Source of the DNA: Phylloscopus collybita
Taxonomy: Eukaryota > Chordata > Aves > Passeriformes > Phylloscopidae
NCBI GenBank assembly: GCA_027886175.1
Contig: JAJNNQ010000077.1
Coordinates: forward strand, 2,852,001-2,916,000
DNA length: 64,000 nt
Direction of reading: 5' to 3'
In this document: positions 1 through 9,642 of the stretch, one piece after another
Layout: the number at the start of each line of letters is the position of its first letter
Numbering within the stretch: the stretch's first letter is position 1
Made by a program: the position numbers and the translations under genes
Notes under the pieces: model-generated
The model's database searches: none
The model's input: only the letters and a program-made list of their open reading frames with translations
What the model was told of the DNA's origin: nothing

Positions 1-215
1 CAGTTCCTGGAAATTCCTGGTCTCTCCTGCTCAAGGGAAAACTTGGGCATTTCTTAGAAGTGCTCCCATGACCCAGCTAATGAAGATGTGCTCATGCACC
101 TGGCAAGCTGCTGGTCCCCTACAGCCCTGCAGGGCTCCTGTCCCATCTGCTCTGCTCCAATCTAAAACAGGGACCAGCATTGTCCCAGCATCATTAGAGA
201 GCTGAATTGGAAAGG
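1..215 (+). repeat. dispersed repeat, copy 1
   Basis: The segment aligns by eye, in the same orientation, with 56490-56830: shared blocks include ggaaattcctggt, the stretch around gcaagctg and the stretch ctaaaacaggga. The second copy carries an extra insert of about 120 bases. Family unknown. An open frame on the minus strand (31-390) is not conserved as protein between the copies, so I do not call it a gene. Confidence 0.5.
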
Positions 216-690
216 ACCTCAGCAAGTCAGCAGCCCAAGGTGTCAGAAACTGGGTCAGACCAAGTGGTTCAAGGCTTGATTTGGTCTGGATTGGAAAATC
301 CCAAAGGACAGGGATTAGGGGGCAGCATCTCAGCTGAGCCCATGGGAACAAAGGTTTCCTCCTTTCCTGGCTGAGCCTCCCCTCTTTCACCCTCTGCTCA
401 TTGTCTTTTGTCTCCCAGCAGGCCGCCGGTTAAGAGCCTGGCTTTGTGTTCTCCAGCACCTCTGAGGCATAGACTTTAAAGAATATAGGATTTTAGGAAA
501 AGTAAGATTTTTGTTAGAGGTTTAGTTAGAGGTTTTAGTTAAAGAGCCTTGCTGTGGTTGGTGTTAATTAAAAAGCTTTGTAGTTAGTTAAGGAAGACTA
601 AGCTTGGGTTAACTTTTTCCAAATAACTGATTGCTGGTCAACTTGGTTTGCTGAGCTGTGCTTGCAGCAAAAAATAGGGAAGCTGATAAA
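216..690. other. no gene seen
   Basis: Mixed sequence passing from ordinary composition into AT-rich DNA with repeated gttag-type words (500-600). No open frame with recognisable protein, no RNA gene and no repeat boundary can be supported. Confidence 0.5.
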
Positions 691-1345
691 TAGGATATTT
701 GGGGGTTTTTAGTTTTTTTTTTCAGGGATTTTTGTGGGGGTTTTTTGGTTTAGTTTTTTTTTTTTAGGGATTTGGGGTTTTTTAGGGATTTTTTCTGGGA
801 TTTTTTGGGTTTTTTGGGGGGTTTCGGGGGATTTTTTGAGGTTTTTTGGGGGTTTTTGGTGTTTCTAAGGGGATTTTTTAGGGTTTTTAGGTGATTTTTT
901 GTGGGATTTTTGGGGATTTTTTGTGGGATTTTGGGGATTTTTTGGGGGGTTTTGGGGGTTTTTAAGGGGATTTTTTGTGTTTTTTTTTTTTTTTTTAAAG
1001 AGTATTTGGGGGTTTTGGGGTTTTTTTTCTTGGATGTTTTGGGGGAGATTTGTGGGTTTTGGGGGGATTTTTTGGGGATTTTTTGGGGATTTTTTGGGGT
1101 TTTTTTTCAGGGAATATTTGGGGGTTTTAAGGGGATTTTTTGTGGGTTTTTTGGGGTTTTCTTCTGCGGTCTTTTGGGATTCTTTGGGGATTTTTTCTGG
1201 GATTTTTCGGGGATTTTTGTGGGATTTTTGTGGAATTTTAAAAGGATTTCTGGGTTTTTTTTTTTTTTTTTCCTGGGGTCTTCTGGGTTTTTTTTTTTTT
1301 CAGGGAATATTTGGGGTTTTTAAGGGGATTTTTTGTTTTTTTGGG
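691..1345 (+). repeat. G/T-rich low-complexity array
   Basis: About 650 bases made almost only of runs of T (4-14) alternating with runs of G (3-6), built on a loose unit like GGGGATTTTTT. The plus strand has dense GGG/GGGG tracts and so G-quadruplex potential. Overlapping frames full of F, G and W (899-1378) come only from this composition and are not genes. Confidence 0.9.
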
Positions 1346-1460
1346 AACTATTCCACATGCTGCCTGGTGCTGCAATAAACACACAATTTATAACTTTAAA
1401 CTGTTAAGAGAGTTTTTTTGGTCCGTCTCAGTTGGACATTTGTATCAGGTGGATATTTGT

Positions 1461-1500
1461 ATTTTTAATAACTCACCTCCTGGGGTGAGTTATTAAAAAT
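1461..1500. repeat. perfect short inverted repeat
   Basis: Left arm 1461-1477 (atttttaataactcacc) is the exact reverse complement of 1484-1500, with a 6-base loop (tcctgg). It would form a 17-bp hairpin. An AT-rich tail follows (1501-1535). It could be the terminus of a small nonautonomous element or a chance cruciform; no target-site duplication was found. Confidence 0.8.
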
Positions 1501-1554
1501 ATGAATATTTTTATTCGTATTTTTATATAAAAATAAGTGCTCCTCTGGGGAGGC

Positions 1555-1640
1555 ACTGCCAGGCTGGGATGAGGAGCCCCTCAGCCTTCCCTGCTCAGGG
1601 CTGGACAAGCCCAGCTCCCTCAGCCTCTCCTGACAGCCCA
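1555..1640 (-). mobile_element. CR1 3' ORF2 fragment
   Basis: The minus strand reads through [11 protein letters not shown] followed by GRLRGSSS, which matches the conserved C-terminal part of CR1 ORF2 (RLRELGL...RRLRG), also visible in this window at 2828-3163 and 34600-34690. It is short and isolated, with no 3' tail, so probably an old fragment. Confidence 0.5.
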
Positions 1641-1954
1641 AGGGCTGCAGCCCCACCTTGGAGCCCTTCCCTGACCCTGCTGCAGCTGCCAGACATCTTT
1701 CCTTCCCTGGGCAACCCAATCCAGGCCACAGGGACCTGGAGAATTCCTGTCCTTGATGTCCTGGTCACACAGCCCAGCCCCTTGTCCCCGTGTCAGGCTC
1801 TGGGGTCGATCCTGTGGAACATCCTTTGGTGGAGGCTTTGGCTCCAGGTGCACTGGGGGGGTACCAGGGGACAGGGAACCCTTCTGGGCATGAACAGCAT
1901 TGGAGTTCTTGGGGGAAACTGTGAGGGGGAGCTGGGGCAGAGTGACCAACCCAA

Positions 1955-2230
1955 TGACCTCACACAGCCCTCCTGGGATGTCACACAGCCCCCCATGATG
2001 TCACAGAGCTGGTCTCTGATGTCACAACCCACTCTGTGATGTCACACAGCCATCCTATGATGTCACAGCCAACTCTGTGATGTCATAGCCTGCTCTGTGA
2101 TGTCAGACCTCTGCCCTGTGATGTCACAGCTGGCTCTGTGATGTCACAGACATGGCCCATCGTGCTGTAGCTCCTCAATGACCTCACATAACCCACTCTG
2201 AGATGTCATAGCCCACTCTGTCACCTCATG
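1955..2230 (+). repeat. TGATGTCACA minisatellite
   Basis: About ten degenerate units of roughly 20-30 bases, each with TGATGTCA, TGATGTCACA or a close variant (for example near 1977, 1996, 2018, 2037, 2059, 2078, 2100, 2118 and 2137) separated by words such as gccaactctg. TGATGTCA differs by one base from the CRE consensus TGACGTCA. The array drifts into non-repetitive sequence after 2230. Confidence 0.75.
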
Positions 2231-2751
2231 TTTCCAGATGATCAATGCTCTGCACCTGGTGAGCTGACACAATGCTCACTCTCCAAAACCATGGCCCATG
2301 GAAACCACACAGTGCCCATTGTGTAAGAAGGGGAACTGGAAGTTCAGCAGCCTCAGTGTCCTGCCAGCTCAGCCAGACCCACTGGAACACTGGGGTCTGT
2401 GACCACCAGGGACCACCAGAGAGACCCCCAGGGCAGAAGAGGGCATGCAAAAGGGGAGGGGAAATGTATTAATGATCTCAGGAAAATGATTATCATATGT
2501 CTGTTTAGTCTGGGACAAGCAATGAATATGTATCCAAAATATAGAATATAAACAGAAACTTTCCTATGCTCAGCACACACGGCTTTGGAGGAGCCATCCC
2601 CCCGTGCATCCAGCTGAATAAAGAATGCTGCTTCTGAATGCTGCAGTGGGGTGAAGGAGTTTTTGATTTTACTGAACTTTTAGTAACGCTCCCACTGCCA
2701 AGGAAAGCTCTGTCTGTTGCTGTTCACAGACGGAGCAGGGCTGCTGGGAGA
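2231..2751. other. no gene seen
   Basis: Sequence of ordinary composition with short open frames on both strands, none with recognisable domains. An AATAAA occurs near 2619. Nothing else can be supported. Confidence 0.4.
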
Positions 2752-2827
2752 TCACAGAATCACAGAATGACCAGGTTGGAAGAGACCTTCAAGATCATCG
2801 AGTCCAATCCAGGCCCTGAAACCTCAA

Positions 2828-5100
2828 CTAAACCATGGCACCAAGTGCCACATTCAGTCTTTTGTTAAACACATCCAGGGATGGTGAGGCCACCACCTCC
2901 CCAGGCAGGCCATTCCAGAACTTTATCACCCTTTTTGTGAGAAACTTTTTCCTGATTTCCAACCTATATTTCCTTTGATCCAGCTTGAGACTGTGTCCTC
3001 CTGTTCTGTCAGTTGCTGCCTGGAGAAAGAGACCAACCCCCACCTGACTACAACCACCCTTCAGGAAGCTGCAGAGAGTGATAAGGTCACCCCTGAGTCT
3101 CCTTTTCTCCAGGCTAAACAACCCCAGCTCCCTCAGCCATTCCTCACAGGAGTTGTGTTCCAAGCCCCTCTCCAGCCTCGTTGCCTCCTCTGGACGCGCT
3201 CCAGCGTCTCACTGTCCTTCCTGAGCCGAGGGGCCAGAGCTGGACACAGCACTCGAGGTGCAGCCTCACCTGTGCCAGGTACAGGGGCAGAATGACCTCC
3301 CTGCTCCTGCTGGCCACACCATTCCTGATCCAGGCCAGGAGCCATTGGCCTTCTTGGCCACCTGGGCACACTGCTGCCTCATGTCCAGCCTGCTGTCCAT
3401 CAGTGCCCCAGGTCCCTTTCTGCCTGGGCACTGTCCAGCCACACCATCCCCAGCCTAGAGCACTGCAGGGGGTTGTTGTGGCCAAAGTGCAGGACAGGGA
3501 ACTTGGACTTATTAAACTTCATCCTATTGGACTCTGCCCAGCCATCCAACCCTTCCAGGTCTCTCTGCAGAGCCCTCCTATGTTCCAACAAATCGACACA
3601 CGCTCCCAGCTTAATGTCCTCTGCAAATTTACTGGTGGAAGACTCAATCCTCTCATCCATGTCCTCAATAAAAATATTGAACAGAGCTGGCCCCAGCACA
3701 GAGCCCTGAGGAACACCACTGCTGACTGGCTGCCAGCTGGATGCAGCACCGTTCCCCACCACCCTCTGGGCCCGGCCATGCAGCCAGTTCTGAACCCAGC
3801 AGAGAGTGCTCCTGTCCAAGCCGTGGGCTGCCAGCTTTTCCAGGGGTGTGCTGTGGGAGACAGTGCCAAAGGCCCGGCTGAAATCCAAACAGACAACACC
3901 CACAGCCTTTCCTGCATCCACCAGGTGGGTCACCTGGTCATAAAAGGAGACCAGGTTGGTCAAACATGACCTACCCCTCCTAAACCCGTGCTGGCTGGCT
4001 CTGATACCCTGGCCATCCTGTAGGTGCTGTGTGATGACACTCAATAGAAACTGCTCCATGGACTTACCTGGTACTGAGGTCAGGCTGACTGGTCTGTAAT
4101 TACCAGGATCCTCCTTCCCACACTTCTTGTAATGGGTGTCACATTGGCCAGCTTCCAGTCACCTGGAACCTCACCAGTGAGCCAGGGCTGTTGGTAAATG
4201 ATGGAGAGAGGCTTTGCAAGCTCATCTGCCAGCAGCTCCCTCATCACCCTGGGGTGGATCCCATTTGGGCCCAGAGATTTATGAACATCCAAGCATCTCA
4301 GAAATTCTCTGACTGCCTCCTCCTGGATAACAGGGGCACCATTCTGATCCCTGATACCATCTACCAGCCCAGGAGGACAGTTGTCCTGAGGACAAGCTGT
4401 CTTCCCACTAAAGACTGAGGCCAAGAAGGTGTTAAGCACTTCTGCTTTCTCCTCATCTGCAGTTACTAAGTTCCCTTCCACATCCAGTAGAGAGCAAAGG
4501 TTGTTTTTACCCTTGCTTTTACATAATGGCAATACATTTGTAAAACATTTTTTATTATTCTTTACAGAATTGCCGAATTAAGTCTGAACTGAGCTTTGGC
4601 CTCCCAAACTTTTTTCCTACGTGCCATAGCAGTGCCCTAAATACTTCCTGAGAGACCTGACCCTCCTCCCAAACATGATACATCTTTTTATTCCTAAGAT
4701 CCTTCAAAACCTCCTTGCCCATCCAGGCTGGACATTTGCCTCATCAGCTCATCTTTTGGCACACAGGGACAGTCTGTTCCTCTGCCCTCAAGATCTCTGC
4801 TTTGAAGCAGGCCCACCTTTCCTGGACTCCTTGGTTTTTAGGGGCTGCTTCCCAAGGAACTCTCTGGATAACTCTCCTAAAAAGGCCAAAGGCTGCCCTC
4901 TGGAAGTTCAGTGGAAAAGTCTTATTGATGTTGCTCCTGATTTCACCAAATATTGGGAACTCTATCATTTCATGATCACTGTGCCCCAAGCAGCCTCCAA
5001 CCCCCACATCTCCCACCAGCCCTGCTCTTTTTGCAAACAACAGGTCCAACAGGTTTGTTTGCTTTCAGAAATCTCGCAGACTGGCCTTGAGGAGCACTGG
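2828..5100 (-). pseudogene. CR1 ORF2, 3' part: endonuclease end, reverse transcriptase, C-terminal domain
   Basis: CR1 ORF2 encodes an AP-type endonuclease followed by a reverse transcriptase used for target-primed reverse transcription. Frames visible on the minus strand: 5049-4744 holds the end of the endonuclease (GCLGHSDHEMIEF, with the conserved SDH); 4532-4080 the region before the fingers (EVLNTFLASVFS, HKSLGPNGIHPRV, GEVPGDWKLANVTPI); 4059-3400 the palm with CLDFSRAFGTVSH and SGVPQGSVLGP; 3485-2828 the thumb and C-terminal part ([18 protein letters not shown]). The catalytic FADD box is changed to FAED, and several frameshifts separate the pieces. Both point to an inactive copy. Part of the endonuclease is missing next to the insertion at 5100-6295. 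Confidence 0.85.
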
Positions 5101-5107
5101 AGGAAAA

Positions 5108-5530
5108 AAAAAAAAAAAAAAGAAAAAGAAACTGAGTCGCAGTTTTTGTTGTTTTGGGGTTTTTTTGTTGTTTTGGTTTTTTTTCCTTGCAGCACTCACT
5201 TTGGTTTTGCTTTGCTTGTAGCTAGTTTAGCTTAGTTAGGGCTGAGAAGCTTTGCCTTTTTTTATACTTTTTTTTTACTTTTTTTCCTTTTTTTCCTTTT
5301 TTGTCCTTTTTTTCCCCCTTTTTTCTTTTTTCTTTTTTTTTTTCCTTTTTTGATTTTTCCTTCTTTTCCTTTTTTGCTTTTTTTTTCCTTTTTTCCTTTT
5401 TATGCTTTTTTTTTCGCTTTCTGCTTTTTTCCCTTTTTTTTTACCTTTTTCCTTTTTTTTTCCTTTTTTGCTTTTTTCCTTTTTTTTTCCTTTTTTGCTT
5501 TTTTTCCCTTTTTTTTTTCCTTTTTAAAAT
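5108..5530 (+). repeat. polypyrimidine/T-rich tract
   Basis: After a run of A (5104-5120) come T-runs broken by CC, GC or GTT, then from about 5270 a near pure TTTTTTCC-type array to 5525. The frames of F and L residues here (5301-5534) and the K-rich frame on the other strand are compositional artefacts. Confidence 0.9.
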
Positions 5531-6050
5531 CTAAATAGACCAAGCCAAAATGCAGAAGGAAACCATCCTGCATTCCTGTGAGATAAGACGGATGATAAGG
5601 AACAATCAAACCTTTTTTATGGCCCTTTTTATGAAGGGTTTGGGACACCTAGCCCGGCTAGAAGGCGCCGTGCACGGATGAAGGAACTGCAATTCTTGTC
5701 CTCCATGCGCTCCAAAAATTTCCTGCACTGCCTCTTTCCTGCTGTTTTCGGTTATAAATGCACATTTTGGAGTTGACTTCTTGCAGATATTGAAATGACT
5801 GTTATATAGCGTAAGAAGGTCTACTGTAATTCCTTTTATTTGTGGAATTTAAAAATGTAATGAAGGTATATTTCCTAATTGTAACATCTAAATAGACCAA
5901 GCCAAAGTGCAGGAGGAAACCATTATGCATTCCTGTGAGAGAAGATCGCTGATAAGGAACAATTGAACCTTTTTATGGTCAAGAAGGATTTAGGACACCT
6001 AGCTGACTAGAAGGAGCCATGCACAGATAAAGAAACTGCAATTCTTGGGG
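5527..6050 (+). repeat. pair of about 165-bp direct repeats
   Basis: 5527-5697 and 5884-6042 are direct copies: both start with atctaaatagaccaagccaa, contain gcattcctgtgaga, gataaggaacaat and gacacctagc, and end with aactgcaattcttg. Roughly 85% identical by eye. The 190 bases between them are AT-rich without a gene. They may be a duplicated segment within an LTR, or the ends of a small composite element. Confidence 0.8.
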
Positions 6051-6295
6051 ACCCTTGAAACAAATAAAGAAAACAGATGTTTAAATATGCATTCGTCTCT
6101 TTTTGAATATGTAACACCAAGACTTATAAATAACAAAGAATTTGGAATGGGAGGAGTGTTGCTTTGCACTCTCAGCTGAGAAGCTACCTCTTTTTGTCTC
6201 CTTATTGTCTATTTTTACTCTATTTTATTAAACTTATTAAACTAATTTATTAAACTTATAAATTAATATAAAGAAGTGAAACATCGTTTTTCACA

Positions 6296-6640
6296 GACTC
6301 CCAGCAGGATGTCAGCCTTGTTGTCCTTCCCCTTAACTCTTACCCACAGGCATTGAATTCCATCTTCCTTAGTTTCAATACCTGTGGCATCAAAAACCTC
6401 CCCAATGTAAAGGGTCACCCCTCCACCTCTTCTCCTTCTCCTGTCTCTTCTGAAGAGCTTGTAGGCATCCAGCTCCAGCTGTGTGAGTCATCCCACCACG
6501 TTTCTGTGATGGTGACTACATCACAGCTTTGCTGTTGCACCATGGCCTCCAGCAGCTCTTGTCTGTTCCCCACGCTGCCTGCATTGGTGTACGTGCACCT
6601 CAGCTGGGCATGTACACCATTTCACCCCTAACTCGGCCTT
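6296..6640 (-). pseudogene. CR1 ORF2, start of endonuclease domain
   Basis: On the minus strand, downstream of the ORF1 hydrolase, one frame reads CTYTNAGSVGN, then DVVTITETWWDD, then RGGGVTLYIGEVF. These are the N-terminal landmarks of the CR1 endonuclease (the TETWWDD block carries catalytic acidic residues). The reading continues to about 6296 and then stops at the foreign insertion. Frames are disturbed around 6440. The remaining endonuclease resumes at about 5085. Confidence 0.75.
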
Positions 6641-6689
6641 ACCACCCTCGGGCCTGCTCCCAGACAGCCCAGCTGCAGCCCCTTCCCCC

Positions 6690-7459
6690 TTCAAACCCAG
6701 TTTAAAGCCCTCTCAATGAGTTCTGCCAGCTCATGAGCTGAAATTCTGCCCTTAACAGAGAGATGTAGACCATCCATTTCCAGCAGGTCAGGTGCTGTAG
6801 AAGTTGCCCCATGATCAAAGAACTTCAAATTCTGCTGATGACACCAACCCTTGAGCCACTTGCTGATAATGTGGGCTCTCCTATTCCCTTCACCGTCCTC
6901 TTCTGCCACCAAACTGAGGAGAAAACCACCTGTGCTCCTGCCCTATCAACCACTTTTCCCAGTGCCCCAAAGTCCCTTTTAATTGCCCTGACACTCCTCT
7001 TTTCAATCTCATCACTGCCAGCCTAGAGTATCAGCAGTGGGTAACAGTCAGAGGGCTGAATCAGCCCAGGAAGTCTCTCAGTGATATCCCATATCCAGGC
7101 CCAAGGGAGGCAGCAGAACCTCCCTGTGGGATGGGTCTGGGCGACATTTGGGGCCCTCTGTTCCCCTCAGAAGGGACTCACCCACTGTGATTGTCCTTCT
7201 TTTCTTTTTGATGTTAGATGTGGTGATCCATCCTATGGATGAAGCACAATTGGGAGGCCCACTGGGCAGATAATTTTCTTCTAAATCATCTGGCTGACTT
7301 TCTAGATCCAGGGCCTCATACCTGTTCTGAAGTGGCACTTGGGTAAGTAATGGGGGTCAGGAGGAATTTATATTATTACCTCCCCGAGCAGGGACCCATT
7401 TCCACTCCCTTTCATCTACCAGGGGTCTTTCTATTGCCTGACAGTGGGAGGCACAGGAG
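6690..7459 (-). pseudogene. CR1 ORF1, SGNH hydrolase (esterase) part
   Basis: CR1 ORF1 proteins carry an SGNH/GDSL hydrolase domain. Minus-strand 7338-7078 includes LQNRYEALDLES and then VGESLLRGTEGPKCRPDPSH: the GDSL-type block is changed to GESL. Minus-strand 6912-6691 has WLKGWCHQQNLKFFDHG and GLHLSVKGRISAHELAEL, corresponding to the later block with its catalytic DxxH, here changed to DGLHL after EM. Stops and frameshifts lie between the two, so this is a relic. It directly precedes the endonuclease of ORF2. Confidence 0.7.
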
Positions 7460-7794
7460 TGTTGTCTGGGTTTTTTCTGTTCTCCTCTGTGTCTTCAAGA
7501 AGTTTTTCTAAAGTTCTATTTCAGCCTTCTTTGCAATGGAGTCTCTCCTGATTTTCACATAAACAACCTATTTGTTATCGTAACTGTCTCTCTATGTTTG
7601 CATTCTTCTCATAAAGAAGAAACTGTTAACAGACTGTTAAGTTGACCAGTGTACTTGGAGAGGAGGATTTTCTTCCTCCCATCCATGGTCACTGTTGGAA
7701 TTCTACAAATGTTAAAGTCTATAAATAAACCTGTCCTTTTTACCTTAAACACCTCAGTGTGTGAGTGTCGTTTCTTTTGTGTCGTCCTGCGACA
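7460..7794 (+). mobile_element. solo LTR inserted in CR1 ORF1
   Basis: 335 bases starting TGTTGTCTGGG and ending CCTGCGACA, i.e. TG...CA termini, with an ATAAATAAA polyadenylation-like signal near the right end (about 7722). CR1 ORF1 coding sequence resumes on both sides, which marks it as an insertion. The flanks (aggag / tggga) do not form a clean target duplication, so boundaries could be off by a few bases or the copy is old. Confidence 0.6.
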
Positions 7795-8085
7795 TGGGAG
7801 TCCTCTGACTCCTGGTGGGCTTCCCTCAAGGATGGAAGGGCTGAACTCCACCAATCTATTTCCCTTTCACTTTCCCTGATGCTCCTCAGTCTTTCAGCTT
7901 CCTCCCTAAGCTCAGTCACCAGTTAAAGGAGATCGTTCACCTGTTCACACCGCAGGCAGTTTTCCTCCACAGCACCCCCTGAAACCACTGATCAGCTCAA
8001 ACACTCTGCACAGGAATGGGTCTGTGCTGATGCACCCTTTGTGGAGGGTTCCATTTGGTTACATGCTCTTGTACTAGCTGCAGTT
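7795..8085 (-). pseudogene. CR1 ORF1, N-terminal cysteine/coiled-coil part
   Basis: The minus strand reads EENCLRCEQV, then TELREEAERLRSIRESEREI, then DWWSS. A CxxC pair followed by a heptad-like helical segment is typical of the N-terminal half of CR1 ORF1, an RNA-binding chaperone-like protein. One in-frame stop falls within the helix. This is the 5'-most recognisable part of the element. Confidence 0.65.
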
Positions 8086-8389
8086 TTGGATCGTGTAAAA
8101 GCAGACTTTTAAAAAGTCTTTTAAAAGACTTTAATAGAGTCTGTGCTTTAACTTATGTGTTCAGTTCTCATTTTGAAGTATAATTATTAGAATATATATT
8201 ATGTAATACATACTGTAGCTTGCATATTGTGGACTCATTCAATGGCCATTGCACATGAGGAGGAGATCCGAGAGATTTATTTTAATTTACTTTATTTTTT
8301 TATTCTATTTTGTATTTTATTTTATATTTCACTGCCCACCCCTAGCAGTGCTTTGCACAATATTTCTGTGGGGTGTGTATTTGGGAAAG

Positions 8390-8520
8390 CATTTTATTTT
8401 ATTTTATTTTATTTTATTTTATTTTATTTTATTTTATTTTATATTCTACTCCTTTTTTTTGTTTATTTTATTTTACTTTATTTTTTATTCTACTTTATCT
8501 TTATTTGAATCCACCTTCAT
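8390..8520 (+). repeat. ATTTT microsatellite
   Basis: An almost perfect (ATTTT) pentanucleotide array at 8390-8441, followed by degenerate TTTTATTCTA words to 8510. Similar words precede it from 8278. The open frames of F, Y and L residues across 8227-8536 are artefacts of the repeat. Confidence 0.95.
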
Positions 8521-8529
8521 AACTGAAGC

Positions 8530-9090
8530 CTGGTAGTTCTAACAATCAATACAGACTTTTTTTATCAATAGGGAGATTATCATAATCAATACAGACTATT
8601 TAGGAGAAATATTTATTATTAATTATTATTTATTATAATTATTATTTATTATTTTTTATTTACTATAATTATTATTATTTATTATTTACTATATTTATTA
8701 GAATCAAGACAGAGACTATTTCTAGCAATCGACACAGAGAGTATAACAATCAACACTTTTTTTCTAAGAATTAATTGAGTGACTATTATGAACAATCTAT
8801 ACAGACTATAAAAAGTTACACAGAGTATTTCTAACAATCAATACAGCAGATTTCTAACAAGCAATACAGATTACTTCTACTAATCAAAACAGACTATAAA
8901 AATTGTACTGATTATTTATAAGATTCATTACAGAGGCTTTTGAAGCAATACAGAGACTATTCCTAGCAATTATTATGCTGCATTTCTAACTATCAATACA
9001 AAGCCTGTAACAATTACACACATTCCTTACACAAATCATTAAAGAAACTAATAAATCAATACAAAGGCTGTCTCTCACTATCAATACAAA
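8530..9090 (+). repeat. degenerate tandem repeat with CAATACAGACT core
   Basis: Roughly fifteen units of 20-40 bases with the core taacaatcaatacagac followed by a short T/A stretch (for example 8537, 8580, 8826, 8846, 8866, 8991 and 9057). A pure AT section (8600-8700, attattattt words) interrupts it. It runs directly into the possible exon at 9120. Confidence 0.8.
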
Positions 9091-9642
9091 AAGGAAAGAG
9101 CTCACCTCACAAAGCACAAAGACTTTGGTGGTGGAACAAAGTAATTTCAGGGGCAATCGGAGCAGTCTCCCTGCAAGTACCCAGAGATCTCCTCGAGTTC
9201 TGCCCATGGAGATGGAAATGGCCCTGAGCAGCACACAGGGCTTGGTCAGGAGGGTCACTCCTCTGCAGCCTTTGGCCAGGAGCCCCAGGTCAGTGTGTCC
9301 TTGTCCTGTGTGCAGTGCTGTGGCTCCCTGCCAGTGCTGCCTGCAGAGCACGAGCAGCACAGGGATGACCAAGCCCAGCACGGCACACGTGTGCCGCTGG
9401 ATCTTCCTCTCCAGGTGCACTGCAGGCTGTGCTGGAGCCTCCTGGGTGGCTTCCAGGTCTGCAATTTCCTTCTCCAACTGCAGCTGGTGCAACCCAAGTC
9501 TCACCTTGCACATCTTCATCCTCTGGAGGGTTTCTTCCCCACCCTGGGGAACAATTCCCTTCTTTTCCAAGGGCTGCAGTGGCTGGTTGACGCCCACCAT
9601 GGCCATCAGCACCAGGCACATGTGCAGGATTCCTTCACCCAT
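8986..9642 (-). CDS. hypothetical single-pass membrane protein exon (ITPRIP-like?)
   Basis: Minus-strand open frame of 218 codons from the ATG at 9642-9640. A pyrimidine tract ending ttctttcag stands just upstream (CAG at 9658-9656) and would be a good splice acceptor. The product starts with a hydrophobic segment (HMCLVLMAMVG), then EETLQRMK and a charged helical stretch QLQLEKEIADLEATQEA, then a second hydrophobic segment (VLGLVIPVLLVLC, about residues 95-108). Signal segment, short coiled coil, then membrane helix is the layout of the N-terminus of ITPRIP-like proteins, but no diagnostic motif of that family is present. The last 60 or so codons run into the CAATACAGA repeat, so the true exon probably ends near 9120. 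The opposite-strand frame (9125-9787) has no such features. Function unknown; it may be a pseudogene fragment. Confidence 0.3.
   Translation of the reverse strand: MGEGILHMCLVLMAMVGVNQPLQPLEKKGIVPQGGEETLQRMKMCKVRLGLHQLQLEKEIADLEATQEAPAQPAVHLERKIQRHTCAVLGLVIPVLLVLCRQHWQGATALHTGQGHTDLGLLAKGCRGVTLLTKPCVLLRAISISMGRTRGDLWVLAGRLLRLPLKLLCSTTKVFVLCEVSSFLFVLIVRDSLCIDLLVSLMICVRNVCNCYRLCIDS

Larger units (their letters stand above)
5101..6295. mobile_element. insertion inside CR1 ORF2, possibly an LTR-type element
   Basis: This 1.2-kb block separates two collinear parts of the CR1 endonuclease. It contains a long pyrimidine tract, a pair of direct repeats and an AT-rich right end with several taaactta words, ending cgtttttcaca at 6295. 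A TG/CA structure with AT-rich 3' end would fit an LTR in plus orientation, but neither the left boundary nor a target-site duplication could be fixed. It could equally be several successive small insertions. Confidence 0.4.
2752..8085 (-). mobile_element. near full-length CR1 LINE, split by two insertions
   Basis: One CR1 retrotransposon can be followed on the minus strand from about 8085 (5' side) to 2752 (3' side). Order on that strand: ORF1 coiled-coil/zinc part (7990-7795), interruption by a solo LTR (7794-7460), ORF1 SGNH hydrolase part (7459-6690), start of ORF2 endonuclease (6640-6296), interruption by about 1.2 kb (6295-5100), rest of endonuclease, reverse transcriptase and C-terminal region (5100-2828), and the 3' end with the tandem cacagaat word (2752-2770). 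Subtracting the insertions leaves about 3.8 kb, close to the roughly 4.5 kb of intact CR1. Both reading frames are broken, so this copy is dead. The alternative, two neighbouring CR1 copies, is less likely because the pieces are collinear and barely overlap. Confidence 0.75.

Noticed and set aside
899..1378. 160-codon F/G/W-rich open frame
   Set aside because: Lies entirely in the G/T low-complexity array; two frames are open with the same biased residues.
3133..3969. Plus-strand frames up to 262 codons
   Set aside because: Antisense to the CR1 reverse transcriptase, whose motifs are clear on the minus strand.
5301..5648. F/L-rich plus-strand and K-rich minus-strand frames
   Set aside because: Products of the pyrimidine tract only.
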